A stretch of 64,000 nt of DNA from positions 93,704,723 to 93,768,722 of the forward strand of contig CM049309.1 of assembly GCA_026874595.1 (NCBI GenBank), in the 5' to 3' direction. The stretch is from Sipunculus nudus. Taxonomy: Eukaryota > Annelida > Sipuncula > Golfingiida > Sipunculidae. Shown piece by piece: positions 24,089 through 36,485 of the stretch (position 1 is the first letter of the stretch; the number at the start of each line of letters is the position of its first letter). Made by a program: the position numbers and the translations under genes. The notes beneath the pieces were generated by a model. That model saw nothing but the letters and a program-made list of their open reading frames with translations. It was not told where the DNA came from and ran no database searches.

Positions 24089-24415
24089 ATGGAGAATATT
24101 ATAGCCGCAACTTTCCCTGCTGTCCCGCCTGTCAGAAACCTCTCCGAATCCGAGTTCGACTTACAAGTACAAGAAAGAAAACTGAACAAGGTTTGTGAGC
24201 AGATTGAAGCACTTGACCGTCACATCAGTCAGCTGGCTGTGCGTCAGAAACGAGCCAAGTTCAACAGCAACGGTGTCTTCATGAGAAACCTGAAAATGAG
24301 GCTGATGACGTTACAAGGACTGCGTCACACGCTGTACCAGTACGCGTCCAAGCAAGCGCAGAGCGTTATGCTGATTGAACAGGGCTGTGCTGTCTCCAAG
24401 ACCAAGCAATGCTGA
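24089..24415 (+). CDS. Small coiled-coil protein, copy A (108 aa, intronless, unknown function)
   Basis: Single uninterrupted frame of 108 codons, starting MENIIAATFPAV and ending SKTKQC. I do not recognise the family. Residues 25-49 form clean heptads with hydrophobic positions at L25, L32, I39, I46 and V35, L42, L49, so a coiled-coil dimer is likely. Residues 51-91 are basic (QKR, KMR, RH) and probably helical. There is no signal peptide or membrane segment, so a nuclear or cytosolic location is likely. A TATA box lies 95 bp upstream. Copies at 31606-31929 and 43479-43805 keep the frame: against C there are 8 substitutions (6 replacing an amino acid), and against B there are 12 (7 replacing) plus one in-frame codon loss. 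The heptad core is invariant apart from residue 50. The ATG is the first in the predicted transcript, in the context caacATGG. Confidence 0.72.
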   Translation: MENIIAATFPAVPPVRNLSESEFDLQVQERKLNKVCEQIEALDRHISQLAVRQKRAKFNSNGVFMRNLKMRLMTLQGLRHTLYQYASKQAQSVMLIEQGCAVSKTKQC

Positions 24416-24767
24416 AGGCGTTGGTCGAACGCACTAATCGATCGTGGTATGATCGTAAGCTTTTCACGATGTACCTTACCAGAAGCCATCAAGGTGCTCT
24501 TAGCCCCGTGGGGCTTCCACAATATTCAGATCTAGCGTTGTTTCACATTCCTCACATCACCACAGCCCCATGTTGTATACAATCACCATTTAAAGGTAAA
24601 TGGTAAAACCTCAGACCTTATATAACTGGACAAAAACATTAAGGGGGTTCATATATGCATACATACATCATATACATTTATAAAAATTACATATAAAAAA
24701 TTTATTCACCTGAGAAAATTTATAAAAACATAAATAATAGAGCAAAGAATGTAAGTCATGTATGTTA

Positions 24768-24773
24768 AATAAA
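24768..24773 (+). terminator. Candidate polyadenylation signal for gene copy A
   Basis: AATAAA about 355 bp after the stop. In unit B the matching sequence is AATTAA and in unit C it is deleted, so the three copies, if transcribed, may not share a 3' end. Confidence 0.3.
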
Positions 24774-26933
24774 TAATATAAATCATATTTTTTCAAAATG
24801 TAACACGCCACCGGGCTTATTTTACGCATAAAATCGTTGTTATCCGTCGTTTGAAGGCCCTGTTGTTATAAATATTGTCCCTGTTTTGCTACTTGGCTTT
24901 AGAATAAATATATGTAATTTCAATTTCCTCAGGTATTATAAAATATTTCCTAAAATACAGACACGTGACTATGTTCAAATCGAGATAAGGAGCGCTCTTT
25001 TTAAATAATTAATACATAACTTACCATAATGTTGTTTGTTTGCGGGGCTCCCATGCAGACTGCCACCGTATTGAGCTCATACCTATATATATGGCGCTTC
25101 TTCGCTTATACTCTAATGCCCTGGATTTTAAACTCGCCAGGACGTACCGCCGGAAATCATGAATTATTATTTAAAGCCCGAAATAATTTTTACCCAAATT
25201 CTTAATCAGGCACTGGCATGATTATAAACTTATTATAAAAGATCAAAACAGCCCACTTAAATCATAATGCCATGTGTTGTTTTCATAATATTTATATTCG
25301 ACGAAAACGTTCTCTGAGAGGCCTCCTGTCTCCCCTAAACAGTATTTAAAATAAATAAAAAACATATTTTTAGATCACTTGTGCTAACTGAATTAATGTT
25401 AGCTCTGTCTAAAAGTTAGCACCATGGACTAACAGGAAATACAGGAATAACGACTTTAACATTGCGATTTCCATTACATGCTATATGTAAAAATGGAGAA
25501 GCAAATAAAACATCATTTCTTTAAGTACCTTAATCACATTGAATTCTCGCTAATAACTCCAACCAGAGTCGCTCGAATCTCTATTTGTGTGTGTGTGTGT
25601 GTTTTTTTAAATGGACGAAACTGAGCACTTTGTATCAGTATATAATAGTGCTTTAGGTACTTGTACAGAGAGCATGTATCACTATAGAGGTGTAAAATGT
25701 ACTATTTCTTCCTATTTCCACCTATGAAAAAGGGATTGAGCGACTGCTCCATCAAAACCGCATAGCATAGATCGGTTGATAATTGGCTAATATAGGTATG
25801 AATCGCGGACGCGAAACTCACGATATATTGTTGGGTAAATTAAATAAAGATGGCGTTAGTGGAAATTTACGGAAGCGTATTGCTGCCACCTGGTAAAAGA
25901 AAAATAAATTATTTATCTCGTACGTACGACATAAAAAATCTTACGGATCTGATTCATAGACTAGACAACATGCCAACAGATATATGTATAAACAATATGT
26001 ATATATTAAATAATGTATGTTTTCACATTAACTATATATACAACATCTGCACCTCCTTGCAAACCGCTGGAATACCGTTGAAACCAACACACACACTCAC
26101 ATATATATATTTATTTATAGTATATATTTAAATGCTATTCGATTCACATTTTTGTGTGTGTCCAGGTTTCTGTAATATTTCAAGCAAGCGAAATATACAT
26201 CAAATTGTTGTCTGACAGTCATAAACAGAACTCTCATTTTAAGACAGGTGATAAAATAATATTAGCAGTATATGATGTTATAAGAGTGAGCCTGTCATAA
26301 TGTTAATAAGAAACAAATCTTGCCTTGGCCAAACTGAAACTACTTCTTGGAGAAAGAAGGGTTCAGACAAGAGGTTAAGCTCCCAAATAGCCTGATTTTA
26401 ACTAATTGAGAATGGATATTTATGGGGTAGGTTTCTAATATTCTAAACTGATCTTTCTAAGAACTAAATTTTTACATAGCGCATCGTGTAGTTGATCTTT
26501 TAAACCATTTAATGCATATACAGCCGTTGATGTGATTGGTGGGTAGCTGAACAGACAACAATCCATTTAATGGGGTACGTATAATTTTTATTTTGAACTA
26601 AATTATAAAAAAAATTAAAAACTATCACTCATGGAAGTGCGATTAGTCTGTGACAGAAGAATACGAAATTCTAAAATAAGCCTTTACCTCATATGTCAGG
26701 CTGAAGTGGTGGTAAAATCTACATCTCAGATATGTCTCATTTGCGGTATCTTGTATGTGGTACCAGTAACTCGCCCTTCTGTAAACGGCATGAAGTTCAA
26801 CTTATGGGATCAAGCACTTAGTTTCATAATATATGAATCATGAACCTCTCCTAATGGACATCTCTGTATTACAGAACCTCTGTAAGTGTCTGTTAAGTGT
26901 TTACATAAGAAGGCCGGGTGACCAGAGGAAAGA

Positions 26934-27055
<122 letters not shown>

Positions 27056-28283
27056 TGTATAGTAGAGAGTTTAAATGAAAAAAGGACCTATTTACATTTT
27101 ACATGCAAACAAGGTATTTTGAGTATACATGAAATACAATTTAGTCTCCTTAAACTATTACGGTATCTTTCAATATTTCGTTTGCTTTCTAATGTATACA
27201 AGTGAAAAAAAGCTTGCCCCGGGCGCGATCAATGAGGAAAAACAAACAGCGCTCACGCCACCTGGTGGCCGTAAAAATAAACTTCAAAAATCAAGGTTTT
27301 TCCATCTTTTCTGGGTGTTTTTTTCTTTCATGTTTCTTCTCTTTTTTTTTAAATTGTCGCGTGTGCTAGACTAAGATCTTGTTTCTGGTCACGCGGTCTT
27401 GTTATAGTAAACAGACAAAGGGGCACTGTGTTTACTCACACACAGAACCATAATAACGTATACAAAACCGGTAAACAGAGGATATTATGCCTGTGTATCG
27501 GCAATGATTTGCTGAACAACTTTCGTATTCAGCCAAAATGAGTAAATAACGTGAGACAAAACGCATATTATTACAAAAGAATATGAACCTTGAGTGTCAA
27601 TATAGAGGTGTCTGTAATACAGAGATGCCCGTAAGGAGAGGTTCATGATTCATATATTATAAACCAAGTGCTTGATCCCATCAGATGAACTTCGTGCCGT
27701 TTACAGAAGGGCGAGTGACACTGTGTGTTATGTCATAAATCTAGTTCTTATACAGATCAATTTTGGAATATAAGAAACCTACCCCACATATATCCATTCT
27801 CAATTACTTATAATCAGGCTATTTGTTAGTTGTACCTCTTGTCCGAACCCTTCCTTCTCCAAAAGGTAGATTCAATTTGGCAAAGGCAATATTTTATTCT
27901 TATTAATATTATGACAGGCTCATCATTATCATACACTGCTAACAGAATTTTATTACCTATTTAAAAACGAAAGTTCTGTATATGACTGGCAGTCAACGAT
28001 TTGATAAATTTCATTTCCTTGAAATATTTCCTAAACCTGGACACAAAGAAACCATGATAAATCGAATAGCATTTAAATTTATAGTATAAATAAATAAATA
28101 AATAAATACATATATATATATATAAACATAGATATTTTTTCGACAGTGTTCCGACGGTTTGCAAGGTGAGATGTTGTGTAGTTTGGGTACGAACGTGCAT
28201 AATTTAACATATATATATATTGCTTATACATATATCAGTTGGCCTGTTGTGTATTCTGTGAATCAGATGCGTAAGATTAATTA

Positions 28284-28428
28284 TGTCGTACGTACGAGAT
28301 AGTATGTCGTACGTACGAGATAGTATGTCGTCTGTACGAGATAATATGTCGTACGTACGAGATATTGTCGTACGTACGAGATACTATGTCGTACGTACGA
28401 GATACTATGTCGTACGTACGACATAATT
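28284..28428. repeat. 21-bp palindrome-bearing subterminal array in the right arm of FB2
   Basis: About seven units of atgtcgtacgtacgagatag-type sequence, each carrying the palindrome TCGTACGTACGA or a close variant. The left arm has only one such site (about 25917-25930). The array lies just inside the terminal 32 bp, where transposase-binding sites are commonly found. The minus-strand YVRHSIS/YYLVRTT frame is a translation of this repeat, not a protein gene. Confidence 0.9.
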
Positions 28429-28476
28429 AATTTTTTTTCTTTTACCAGGTGGCAGCAATACGTTTCCGTAGAAATT

Positions 28477-29170
28477 CGCATAGCTGGTTTTATAATTTTT
28501 TTATATTACCGAAAGCAGTTCGTCTGATTCAATAACAATAATTCTGAATTGAGAACAGTTAAAACTGAGGTACCACAAGGCAAGGTACTAAGGCCGATTC
28601 TGTTTTTGTTATATCTAAACAATTTCCCCCTAACAGACGTTAAATGTTCAACCTTTGCCGATGACACCATTCTCTATTGTATACGTAGATCGCTTCAGTT
28701 GCGATTCAGCGCAACATAAGTTGCAGAGTGCTGTAGACCGCAAAACATCAAAAACATTACAAAAACACGTTATCACGAACGTTGATGAAAACTGTCACCC
28801 TGGCATTATGATAAATTCACAACTAACATGGAAATCTCCCACTTCTAAAGTTTTTAAAAAGTTATGTTGCAAAATAGGGCTATTACACAGACTTAGCAAA
28901 CTTCTTCCACGGAAGTTTCTACACACAATATATCATGCGGTCTGGCCAGCAATAGACTATATATGGCTTGACTGTATGGGGCAGCTGTCAAAGCACTTTC
29001 CCTGCTTCCATTCAGCGTATTCAGTGTCGGGAGGCGAGCAATATAACAATTACTGTATCCTTCCTAACCCAGGCATCATTTCCTTTAAAAAGGTTTCATT
29101 CCATGCATGGAGTGCCAAATATGGAATTCCCTTCCCCTCGACAACAAGTGGAATATAGCACTCTCTTAAT
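28477..29170 (+). mobile_element. LINE ORF2 remnant after unit A (RT palm to C-terminus)
   Basis: Broken plus-strand frames give a 'VPQGKVL...ILFLLYLNN' RT block (about 28570-28628). Next comes the catalytic block TFADDTILY (about 28655-28680, where LINEs usually have Y/F-A-D-D). The post-RT region follows, with 'CKIGLLHRLSKLLPRKFLHT' (28868-28927) and 'AIDY' (28948-28960). A stop codon (TGA for a CGA arginine) lies near 28529. A deletion within the thumb region removes most of the part between the catalytic motif and 'LTW'. The fragment directly abuts FB2 on the left and the FB1 arm on the right. Confidence 0.85.
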
Positions 29171-29322
29171 CCTAGCTCACATATACACCGGGCGCCGTAC
29201 GATTTTCAACCCGCTGGCTTGCCGTGAGTTTTCGAGACCGTACGGTCACCGTGTGATATTTTCGTCCCACGTTGTTTGCACTCACATCATCTACGGCGAC
29301 CGTACGGTGACCTCCGAAACTT
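29171..29322. mobile_element. Truncated left arm of foldback element FB1
   Basis: Matches the first about 155 bp of FB1 (2738-2890), including two ACCGTACGGT palindromes. It stops abruptly at cctccgaaactt, where unit B begins. The LINE sequence before it also matches the LINE fragment before FB1 in D1 and D2, so the LINE-FB1 junction was copied as one piece. Confidence 0.9.
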
Positions 29323-31302
29323 CTATTAGAATTTGTGGCGGCCTGTACTGAACATTTATTTATTTTAACTGTTTTCGCTGGTGAAGGAGCAGGCCGGGTG
29401 GTGGGTGTCAGACCCCTTCAACTTCACTGCTCGACCCCCATCTCTCCCCGCGCCACATCTCTCTCTGCATCCTCTGAAGTCACCGCCCGCCGTCCCTCTG
29501 AAGCCACAAGACTGACATCACCTGTTTACCTGGCGGGATTAATTACCTGTGGTGTACAACCGATACACATAAAAGCACACCAGCAAGGAATACAACTTAA
29601 CCCAGGAACCTATAGGGAATCAGCTGTATAGGCTGTCCTGGTAAAACATATTTGAAAATAAAATAAAATCTGCTGATATATTAGATTGAAATATCATAAT
29701 TTTCTTTTATAATCATATAGCAAGATCGGATATGTTGATTGCGGCTCCCGTTTATTTACCTGACCTTTTTACCCAGCATGCATCGCTTCATTGGACCCGA
29801 GTCCTACATTGATAGTGTGAATCAATGCCTTATTTAATGCTTTGTTGAGGAAGCCAAGTCCTTCCTAATTAATTCCACGTATTGTTCAAGCGCTCAAAGC
29901 AAATAAACCCCATTGTGTTTGTTTGTGTCCCTCTGTGACAAACAAAAGATGATTCAAAGGTATGTACAAACTAACCTAACAATATGTTATTGGTCTTTGA
30001 TTCTTGCCGACTCCTTGTCCTCTCGTCTACAAACAATACGTCATTTCACACCTTCACTTCGTACCTATTTTTCTTATTTACATGTACTCTGTTCTGGTAT
30101 TTGATCGGTAATGGTGAATTATGTTTGGTTCTCAAATACTTGTTGGTTTATAGATAATTACTCAGCACACAGTGTTTTTTTCTGTGTTGGCTACGGTTTA
30201 TTTTTACAAACCAGCTGTATGGAACATAAAAATGGCAATACAAAACCAGATGACACAGACAGAAAATTGTGGACGGAATATAGGACAATATAGAGAAATG
30301 ACACTATGAGGACTGAGTAGTGTTTTAGTAACATGTGAACTAAATTTATATCTTGACGTTGATAAGTAACTGTTTAAACCAAAGTACTGGTCAAACTGAC
30401 ACAATGACTATACATATTAACAAATTTGTATTGAGATGAAAAAAAGACGCAAGATATTTTCAATGTTGTGTCCATTGCATTCATAATACTTAACTGAATA
30501 GGTGGGAAGAACTAACATTTTCATTTTAAATTTCCTTTGATTTTAATATGCAATATAGAAAATAAATTAAATCTCTGTGGCCTACTTTGATACCTTATAG
30601 ACTGAAAAATATTGCTTTACTCACAGTGATTTATATAGCAAATACTATGTTTACGATGTTTTATAGCTCATATTAGTGGTCGTGAGATCAATAATGTAAC
30701 GACAGTTACGTAATAAGAATTAAAATGAACATTTTATAATTATGAGTAAAATTTTTATATACAGTTTTTTTAATACATATATATATATATTTAAATATAA
30801 AATATTGGCACTATTTTTAAGCATATATTATTATTATAATTAATACACAAATATTAACAATTCTAAATATCACATACTCATTACACACTTCCTGTACTAT
30901 CTATATATTTACACTCATTCATCTTGTTAAGTTTTTACTGTGAGAGTGTAACATTTGTTTAGGTTTAATTAGGTATATTCTAAACAAACGTGTCAAGAAG
31001 TATTCCGCACTTGGCTATTTGATCCATGTAAGTTATAAAACCTGAGTAAAGAGTCCCGCTGATCTCGTGCAGTTATTCAGAGAACGTGCAACATAGGAAG
31101 CTATAAGAGTGTATCACATACAGTTAGAACCGTTAGGTGACACTTGTGGAATCCCCCCTGTGGTGTTATTACAAATTCACAAGTAGCCTGTATGTAAATG
31201 ACAGTTGTCCAGCGTAGAGTTGAAGCTTTAAGTGCAAGATACACACGTTTATGATTGAACGTGGAAGATATGCGGAGTGATGCGTTATGGACACACTTCA
31301 CT

Positions 31303-31317
31303 GGTCAGCAGCTGACC
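31303..31317. promoter_or_regulatory. Conserved palindromic upstream site of gene copy B
   Basis: Same perfect palindrome ggtcagcagctgacc as in copies A and C, 289 bp before the ATG, although surrounding bases and small indels differ. Confidence 0.5.
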
Positions 31318-31499
31318 ACTGGTCCTTTGTTTAGAGGCGACAGAGATCACAAAGAGGTGACTATTGTCCCTCTTTACACGTAACATCGGTGCGACAAGCG
31401 CACACGCTTAATTAATAAGAAAATTACCACATAAACACTGTATCTCACACGTGTTAATTGTCGCTTTTGATCAGAGAAATCCATGCGTTCCGTACAAGG

Positions 31500-31510
31500 T
31501 ATATAAATAT
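31500..31510 (+). promoter_or_regulatory. TATA box of gene copy B
   Basis: TATATAAATAT, 96 bp before the downstream ATG, inside the block conserved between units. Confidence 0.55.
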
Positions 31511-31605
31511 AAATGACTCCCACCGGAGAGAGCAACTCATACACACTGAGAAACCATCGAGGAATCAATTTTCTACACTAGCCGTCCTTTTGAGGAAATA
31601 TCAAC

Positions 31606-31929
31606 ATGGAGAATATTATAGCCGCAACTTTCCCTGCTGTCTCGCCCGCCAGAAACCTCCCCGAATCCGAGTTCGACTTACAAGTACAAGAAAGAAAACT
31701 GAACAAGGTTTGTGAGCAGATTGAAGCACTTGACCGTCACATCAGTCAGCTGGCGGTGCGTCAGAAACGAGCCAAGTTCATCAGCAACGGTGTCTTCATG
31801 AGAAACCTGAAAATGAGGCTGATGACGTTACAAGGACTGCGTCACACGCTGTACCAGTACGCGTCCAAGCAAGCACAGAGCATTATGCTAATGGAACAGG
31901 GCTGTGTCTCCAAGGCCAAGCAGTGCTGA
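31606..31929 (+). CDS. Small coiled-coil protein, copy B (107 aa)
   Basis: Same protein as at 24089-24415 with changes P13S, V15A, S19P, N59I, V93I, I96M and T105A, and loss of A101 through a clean 3-bp deletion. The nearby non-coding parts of the unit carry indels of arbitrary length, so the in-frame deletion is modest evidence that the frame matters. The heptad hydrophobic residues (L25, L32, I39, I46; V35, L42, L49) are all kept. The same TATA box and upstream palindrome precede it. Function unknown; copy B could be functional or a recent pseudogene with its frame still intact. Confidence 0.7.
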   Translation: MENIIAATFPAVSPARNLPESEFDLQVQERKLNKVCEQIEALDRHISQLAVRQKRAKFISNGVFMRNLKMRLMTLQGLRHTLYQYASKQAQSIMLMEQGCVSKAKQC

Positions 31930-33395
31930 AAGCGTAGATCGAACGCACTAATCGATCGTGGTATGATCGTAAGCTTTTCACGATGTACCTTACCAGAAGC
32001 CATCAAGGTGCTCCTAGCCCCGTGGGGCTTCCACAATATTCAGATCTAGCGTTGTTACACATTCCTCACATCACCACAGCCCCATGTTGTATACAATCAC
32101 CATTTAAAGGTAAAGGATAAAACCTCAGACCTTATATAACTGGACAAAAACATAAAGGGGGTTCATATATGCATACATACATCATATACATTTATAAATA
32201 TTACATATAAAAATTTATTTACCCGAGAAAATTTATAAAAAACATAAATAATAGAGCAAAGAATGTTAGACATGTATGTTAAATTAATAATATAAATCAT
32301 ATTTTTCAAATTGTAACACGCCACCGGGCTTATTTTACGCATAAAATCGTTGTTATCCGTCGTTTGAAGGCCCTGTTGTTATAAATATTGCCCCTGTTTT
32401 GCAACTTGGTTTTAGAAAAAATATATGTAATTTCAATTTCCTCAAGTATTATAAAATGTTTCCTAAAATACGGACACGTGACTATGTTCAAACCGAGATA
32501 AGGAGCGCTCTTTTTAAATAATTAATACATAACTTACCATAATGTTGTTTGTTTGCGGGGCTCCCATGCAGACTGCCACCGTATTGAGCTCAAACCTATG
32601 GCGCTTCTTCGCTTATACTCTAATGCCCTGGATTTTAAACTCGCCAGGACGTACCGCCGGAAATCTAAATTAATTAAAACCCGAAATAATTTTTACCCCA
32701 ATTTTTAATCAAGCACTGGCATGATTACATACTTATTATAAAGAATCAAAACAGCCCACTTAAATCATAATGCCATGTGTTGTTTTCGTAATATTAATAT
32801 TCGACGAAAATGTTCTCTGAGAGGCCTCCTGTCTCCCCTAAACAGTATTTAAAATATAAAAAACCCATATTTTTAGACCACTTGTGCTACCTGAATTTAT
32901 GTTAGCTCTGTCTAAAAAGTAAGCACCATGGACTAACAGGAAATACAGGAATAACGACTTTAACATTGCGATTTCCATTACATATATATGTCATAAAAAT
33001 TTTGGAGAAGCAAATAAAACATCATTTCTTTAAGTACCTTAATCACATTGAATTCTCGCTAAAAACTCCAACCAGAGTCGCTCGAATCCGTATTTGTGTG
33101 TGTGCGTTATTTTTAGAAATGGACGAAACTGAGCACTTTGTATCAGTATATAGTATAGTGTCTAGGTATTTTGTGAAGAGATAGCATGTATCACTATAGA
33201 GGTGTTATATGTACTATATCTCCTATTTCCACCTATAAAAAAGGGATTCGAGCGACTGTGCTCCATCGAAACCGCATAGCATAGATTGATTGATAATTGG
33301 CTAATATAGGTATGAATCGCGGACGCGAAACTCACGATATATTGTTGGGTAAATTAAAAAAGATGGCCTTAGTGGAAATTCGCATAGCTGGTTTT

Positions 33396-33608
33396 ATAAT
33401 TTTTTATATTACCGAAAGCAGTTCGTCTGATTCAATAACAATAATTCTGAATTGAGAACATGCAGTTAAAACTGAGGTACCACAAGGCAAGGTACTTAGG
33501 CCGATTATGTTTTTATTATATCTAAACAATTTGCCCCTAACAGACGTTAAATGTTCAACTTATGCCGATGACACCATTCTCTATACGTAGATCGCTTCAG
33601 TTGCGATT
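33396..33608 (+). mobile_element. LINE RT fragment after unit B
   Basis: Same RT fragment as after unit A. It retains TYADDTILY (about 33561-33587), the classic YADD catalytic motif, preceded by 'VPQGKVL'. A 4-bp insertion near 33460 and the TGA near 33429 disrupt the frame. Homology to the unit A copy ends at gcgattcag (33608). Confidence 0.85.
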
Positions 33609-33742
33609 CAGGGCCTATGTGATCGAAACTTTCGCAGATTTTAGATTGCGAGGAGATTTGCGGAAGGTTTGCGAAGGCTCTCATTTTTTTTGCGAAGTGT
33701 GCTGAAAACTTCTCACACGTCTCTCGCAATTTTGCGATTAAT
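33609..33742. other. Short segment before D2 rich in 'ttgcga' motifs
   Basis: Contains repeated tgcga/tcgca words and the near-palindrome cgcaattttgcg. D1 begins at the window edge at the point equivalent to 33743. I cannot tell whether this segment is the true left end of the duplicated block. Confidence 0.5.
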
Positions 33743-33910
33743 CAGTTTTTGCGAACACTCGTAACCCGCGTTTTATTGACTTTCGGGATACGCCTGTGTT
33801 ATACACAGCAGACAGGAATCTGCCTTATATACCATTACATACATATATATTAATATATATATATTAATATATATATATATATACATATATATATGCACTC
33901 ACATGTGTAT

Positions 33911-33961
<51 letters not shown>

Positions 33962-35528
33962 TGTAACGGTTAAGGCTGTACTGTATATTGAAAGAAGATG
34001 AAGGTAAAAAAGAATGATATGTATTTATTTAAGACTGGATTTCAGGTATCAAAGCAACGGGGCTAGGAAATTAAATCCAGAAATCAAACGTGCGCTAAGC
34101 TGCGACTTTAGAACTATTCCCTGACGTTAAACTGACATATCACGATTTTTTCCTTAAATGATATAAGGGAGGGAAGAAGGAGGGGCGTTGAACCTCTTGC
34201 TGCGTTTTCCAACGCCGATCCCACGTATCCCTAAATTACATATTTATAAACGTTAATTTTGTTAACGCCTGGTAAACATCCGCAAAAGATACTTAAACTT
34301 GTTAATTTACACTTTAATAACCATCATAATCATCATGCATCATTGACAGAAATTCGCCTTATACATGTAGTATTCACTCTGTATATATATATGATATTTT
34401 GCAATCCTCTCAACACGATTTATATGCGTAAATGCTTCAATACATTGTTTGAATGTGCATCTTTTTATTCTTTTATAATAATAATACATTTTTAATATGC
34501 ATATGTTCTGGCTGTCGGGAATTCGGAAACATTTTATATATACTTACAGTGATAATGAGATAATAGATGTTCAAAAGCAGGAATATTTCCAATTCCTTTA
34601 TATCATATGATTGTTTTAAATATAGTAAAAATCGTATTCATAAAAAATGAAGTGTAAGAATTAACTTTCGCATTTTAATAATGAGAAGCTGTATAGATTC
34701 ATGTCATACAAATTTGATGATTTACCAAGTTAAGTAATTTTCTGATTTTATACAATTGTAAACCTATCCGAAGTTTATTTATAGACATGTCTGCCATAGA
34801 TATGCCATAGACATGCAACCTATGACAAGTGCCAAAGTTAAACTTGAAACATTGATTTGTTACCTCATCATTCTTGTCTTTGATCGTAATTTTTTAAAGT
34901 TTTTGTGAATTCCTCTGTAGAATCAAATGGTCAATGGAACATTTTAATTCTGTACTATTGCTGTCAATTATATATTCAAATTCTCCAAATAATCATGCAG
35001 AGAACCACCGAAGAACCGATAGCACCGATGAAAACATAAGAGAAAATTATTCAGCTAATTCAGCTCAGGGGATTCTGATATTATATATAATATAATAATG
35101 TAACTGATATATAATTTATGTATTATATATATTATTTTATAAACCTATATACATTTATTGACGTCAAGGAAATGGAAACTCAGTTCTGAGACTTCAGATT
35201 AATAAATTTTCATTTAAAAATTTGAACAATTTATTTCTAAGCAGTAAATATTAGATATTTTTCATGAAATATGCATTTTTACTTACTATGTAATCTCTAT
35301 TTAGACATTAACTGGGTATGCACAAAGAATGCCGATTATATGAGAGGGACCACATTCGTGATAAAAAAAAGTGTTTAGCCATATTGAATATATAATGTTA
35401 TATATGTTATGAAAATTTAATGAAATAGAAACATATAATGTGCAAAAACATATTTATATATTTATTTTATGACTATATAGTATAATTATTTTATAACATT
35501 TTTAATAATAAACATTCTAACATACATT

Positions 35529-35578
<50 letters not shown>

Positions 35579-35727
35579 AATATATATATGAATATTAATG
35601 GTTATGTAAACACATGGGATTATTTGAAAAAAAGTAACTGATATTAACCATTTAGACTTGAGCTGGCATTAAAATATGAAGCATACACCTGTCTCGGCTC
35701 TATTCCGTGCATGAACAGGGCCAAAAG

Positions 35728-35987
35728 AGTTGCGGAAGTTGACGTCATCCCGGGCTTAATGTATGTTATAGTTATGAACAGACGTGTTTACAAAACAAGT
35801 GACATAATGGTCCTGGATGTGTTTGCATGCCATACTTACTGATTTTCAACTTCATGGACAATTTGACAGCTGTTTGAATAGTGCGCCTAATATGGATGTA
35901 GAAAACGACTGGTACCATGCAGCCAATCACAGCGGCCAGCTCAGGGGGAAATCCATTCAGTCCGGGATGACGTCAACTTCCGCAACT
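35728..35987. mobile_element. MITE-like element, D2 copy
   Basis: Counterpart of 1980-2239 with the same perfect 26-bp inverted termini and CRE-type TGACGTCA core in each arm. Confidence 0.75.
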
Positions 35988-36290
35988 AGTAAATGTATAC
36001 ATGACAAATGACGGTGTCGCAGCTGGAATAAACGTACTGGAATTCGTGGTTAGTGTGGAGAAGTTTTATATTTGGAAGTTTAATCTTGTAAATAAAGGTG
36101 TTTTCAACAAAAAGCGCGCGATCATGCTTGTGAAGTGGATATTTCTTCGGAATTCGGACTTGTGAAAAAAAGTTGTCTTGCCCGCGTAGCGGTGGAGTTC
36201 ATTACCTTGTTCTTTTATAACGGGTATATCGCCCATACTCGATGTGTCTACGGTTTCTAGGCCATTAAAGTGCTGGAAACAAGTGCCTGT

Positions 36291-36485
36291 GTGTCAAAGC
36301 ACTTCCCTGCCGCGATCATATCATGATCACCGTATTCAGTGTCGGGAGGCGAGCAATATAACAATTACTGTATCCTTCCTAACCCAGGCTTCATTTCCTT
36401 TAAAAAATTTTCATTCCATGCAGGGAGTGTCATATATGGAATTCCCTTCCCCTCGACAACAAGTGGAATATAGCACTCTCTTAAT
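36291..36485 (+). mobile_element. LINE 3'-end fragment, D2 copy
   Basis: Counterpart of 2543-2737. Same frameshifts and same junction with FB1. Confidence 0.7.

Larger units (their letters stand above)
18258..25867. repeat. Repeat unit A (longest copy of the A/B/C family)
   Basis: Homologous to unit B (29323-33395) and unit C (40368-44555), collinear with many substitutions and indels. Starts at aactcgtttag, shared with C. Compared with C it keeps an extra 1.8 kb (18431-20247). It also carries a LINE insertion (21564-22621) absent from both B and C. It holds the small coiled-coil gene at 24089-24415. Short open frames near its left end (20596-20844 and 21121-21327) are present in some copies, but the first is destroyed by deletion in C. 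Confidence 0.9.
29323..33395. repeat. Repeat unit B
   Basis: Begins at ctattagaattt, equivalent to about 20537 in unit A. It is collinear with A and C through to gtggaaattcgcatagctgg. It lacks the LINE insertion and the FB2 insertion seen in A. With C it shares a 15-bp deletion in the short frame at 29913-30104 (identical 63-codon translation in C at 41446-41637), so B and C are closer there. It contains gene copy B. Confidence 0.92.

Noticed and set aside
24325-24606. Frames overlapping or just after the coiled-coil gene (minus 24325-24522, plus 24409-24606)
   Set aside because: The minus frame is the antisense shadow of the real gene and its 3' flank. The plus frame is closed by a stop in unit B.
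28281-28481. 66-codon minus frame with YVRHSIS/YYLVRTT repeats
   Set aside because: It is the translation of the 21-bp subterminal array of FB2.
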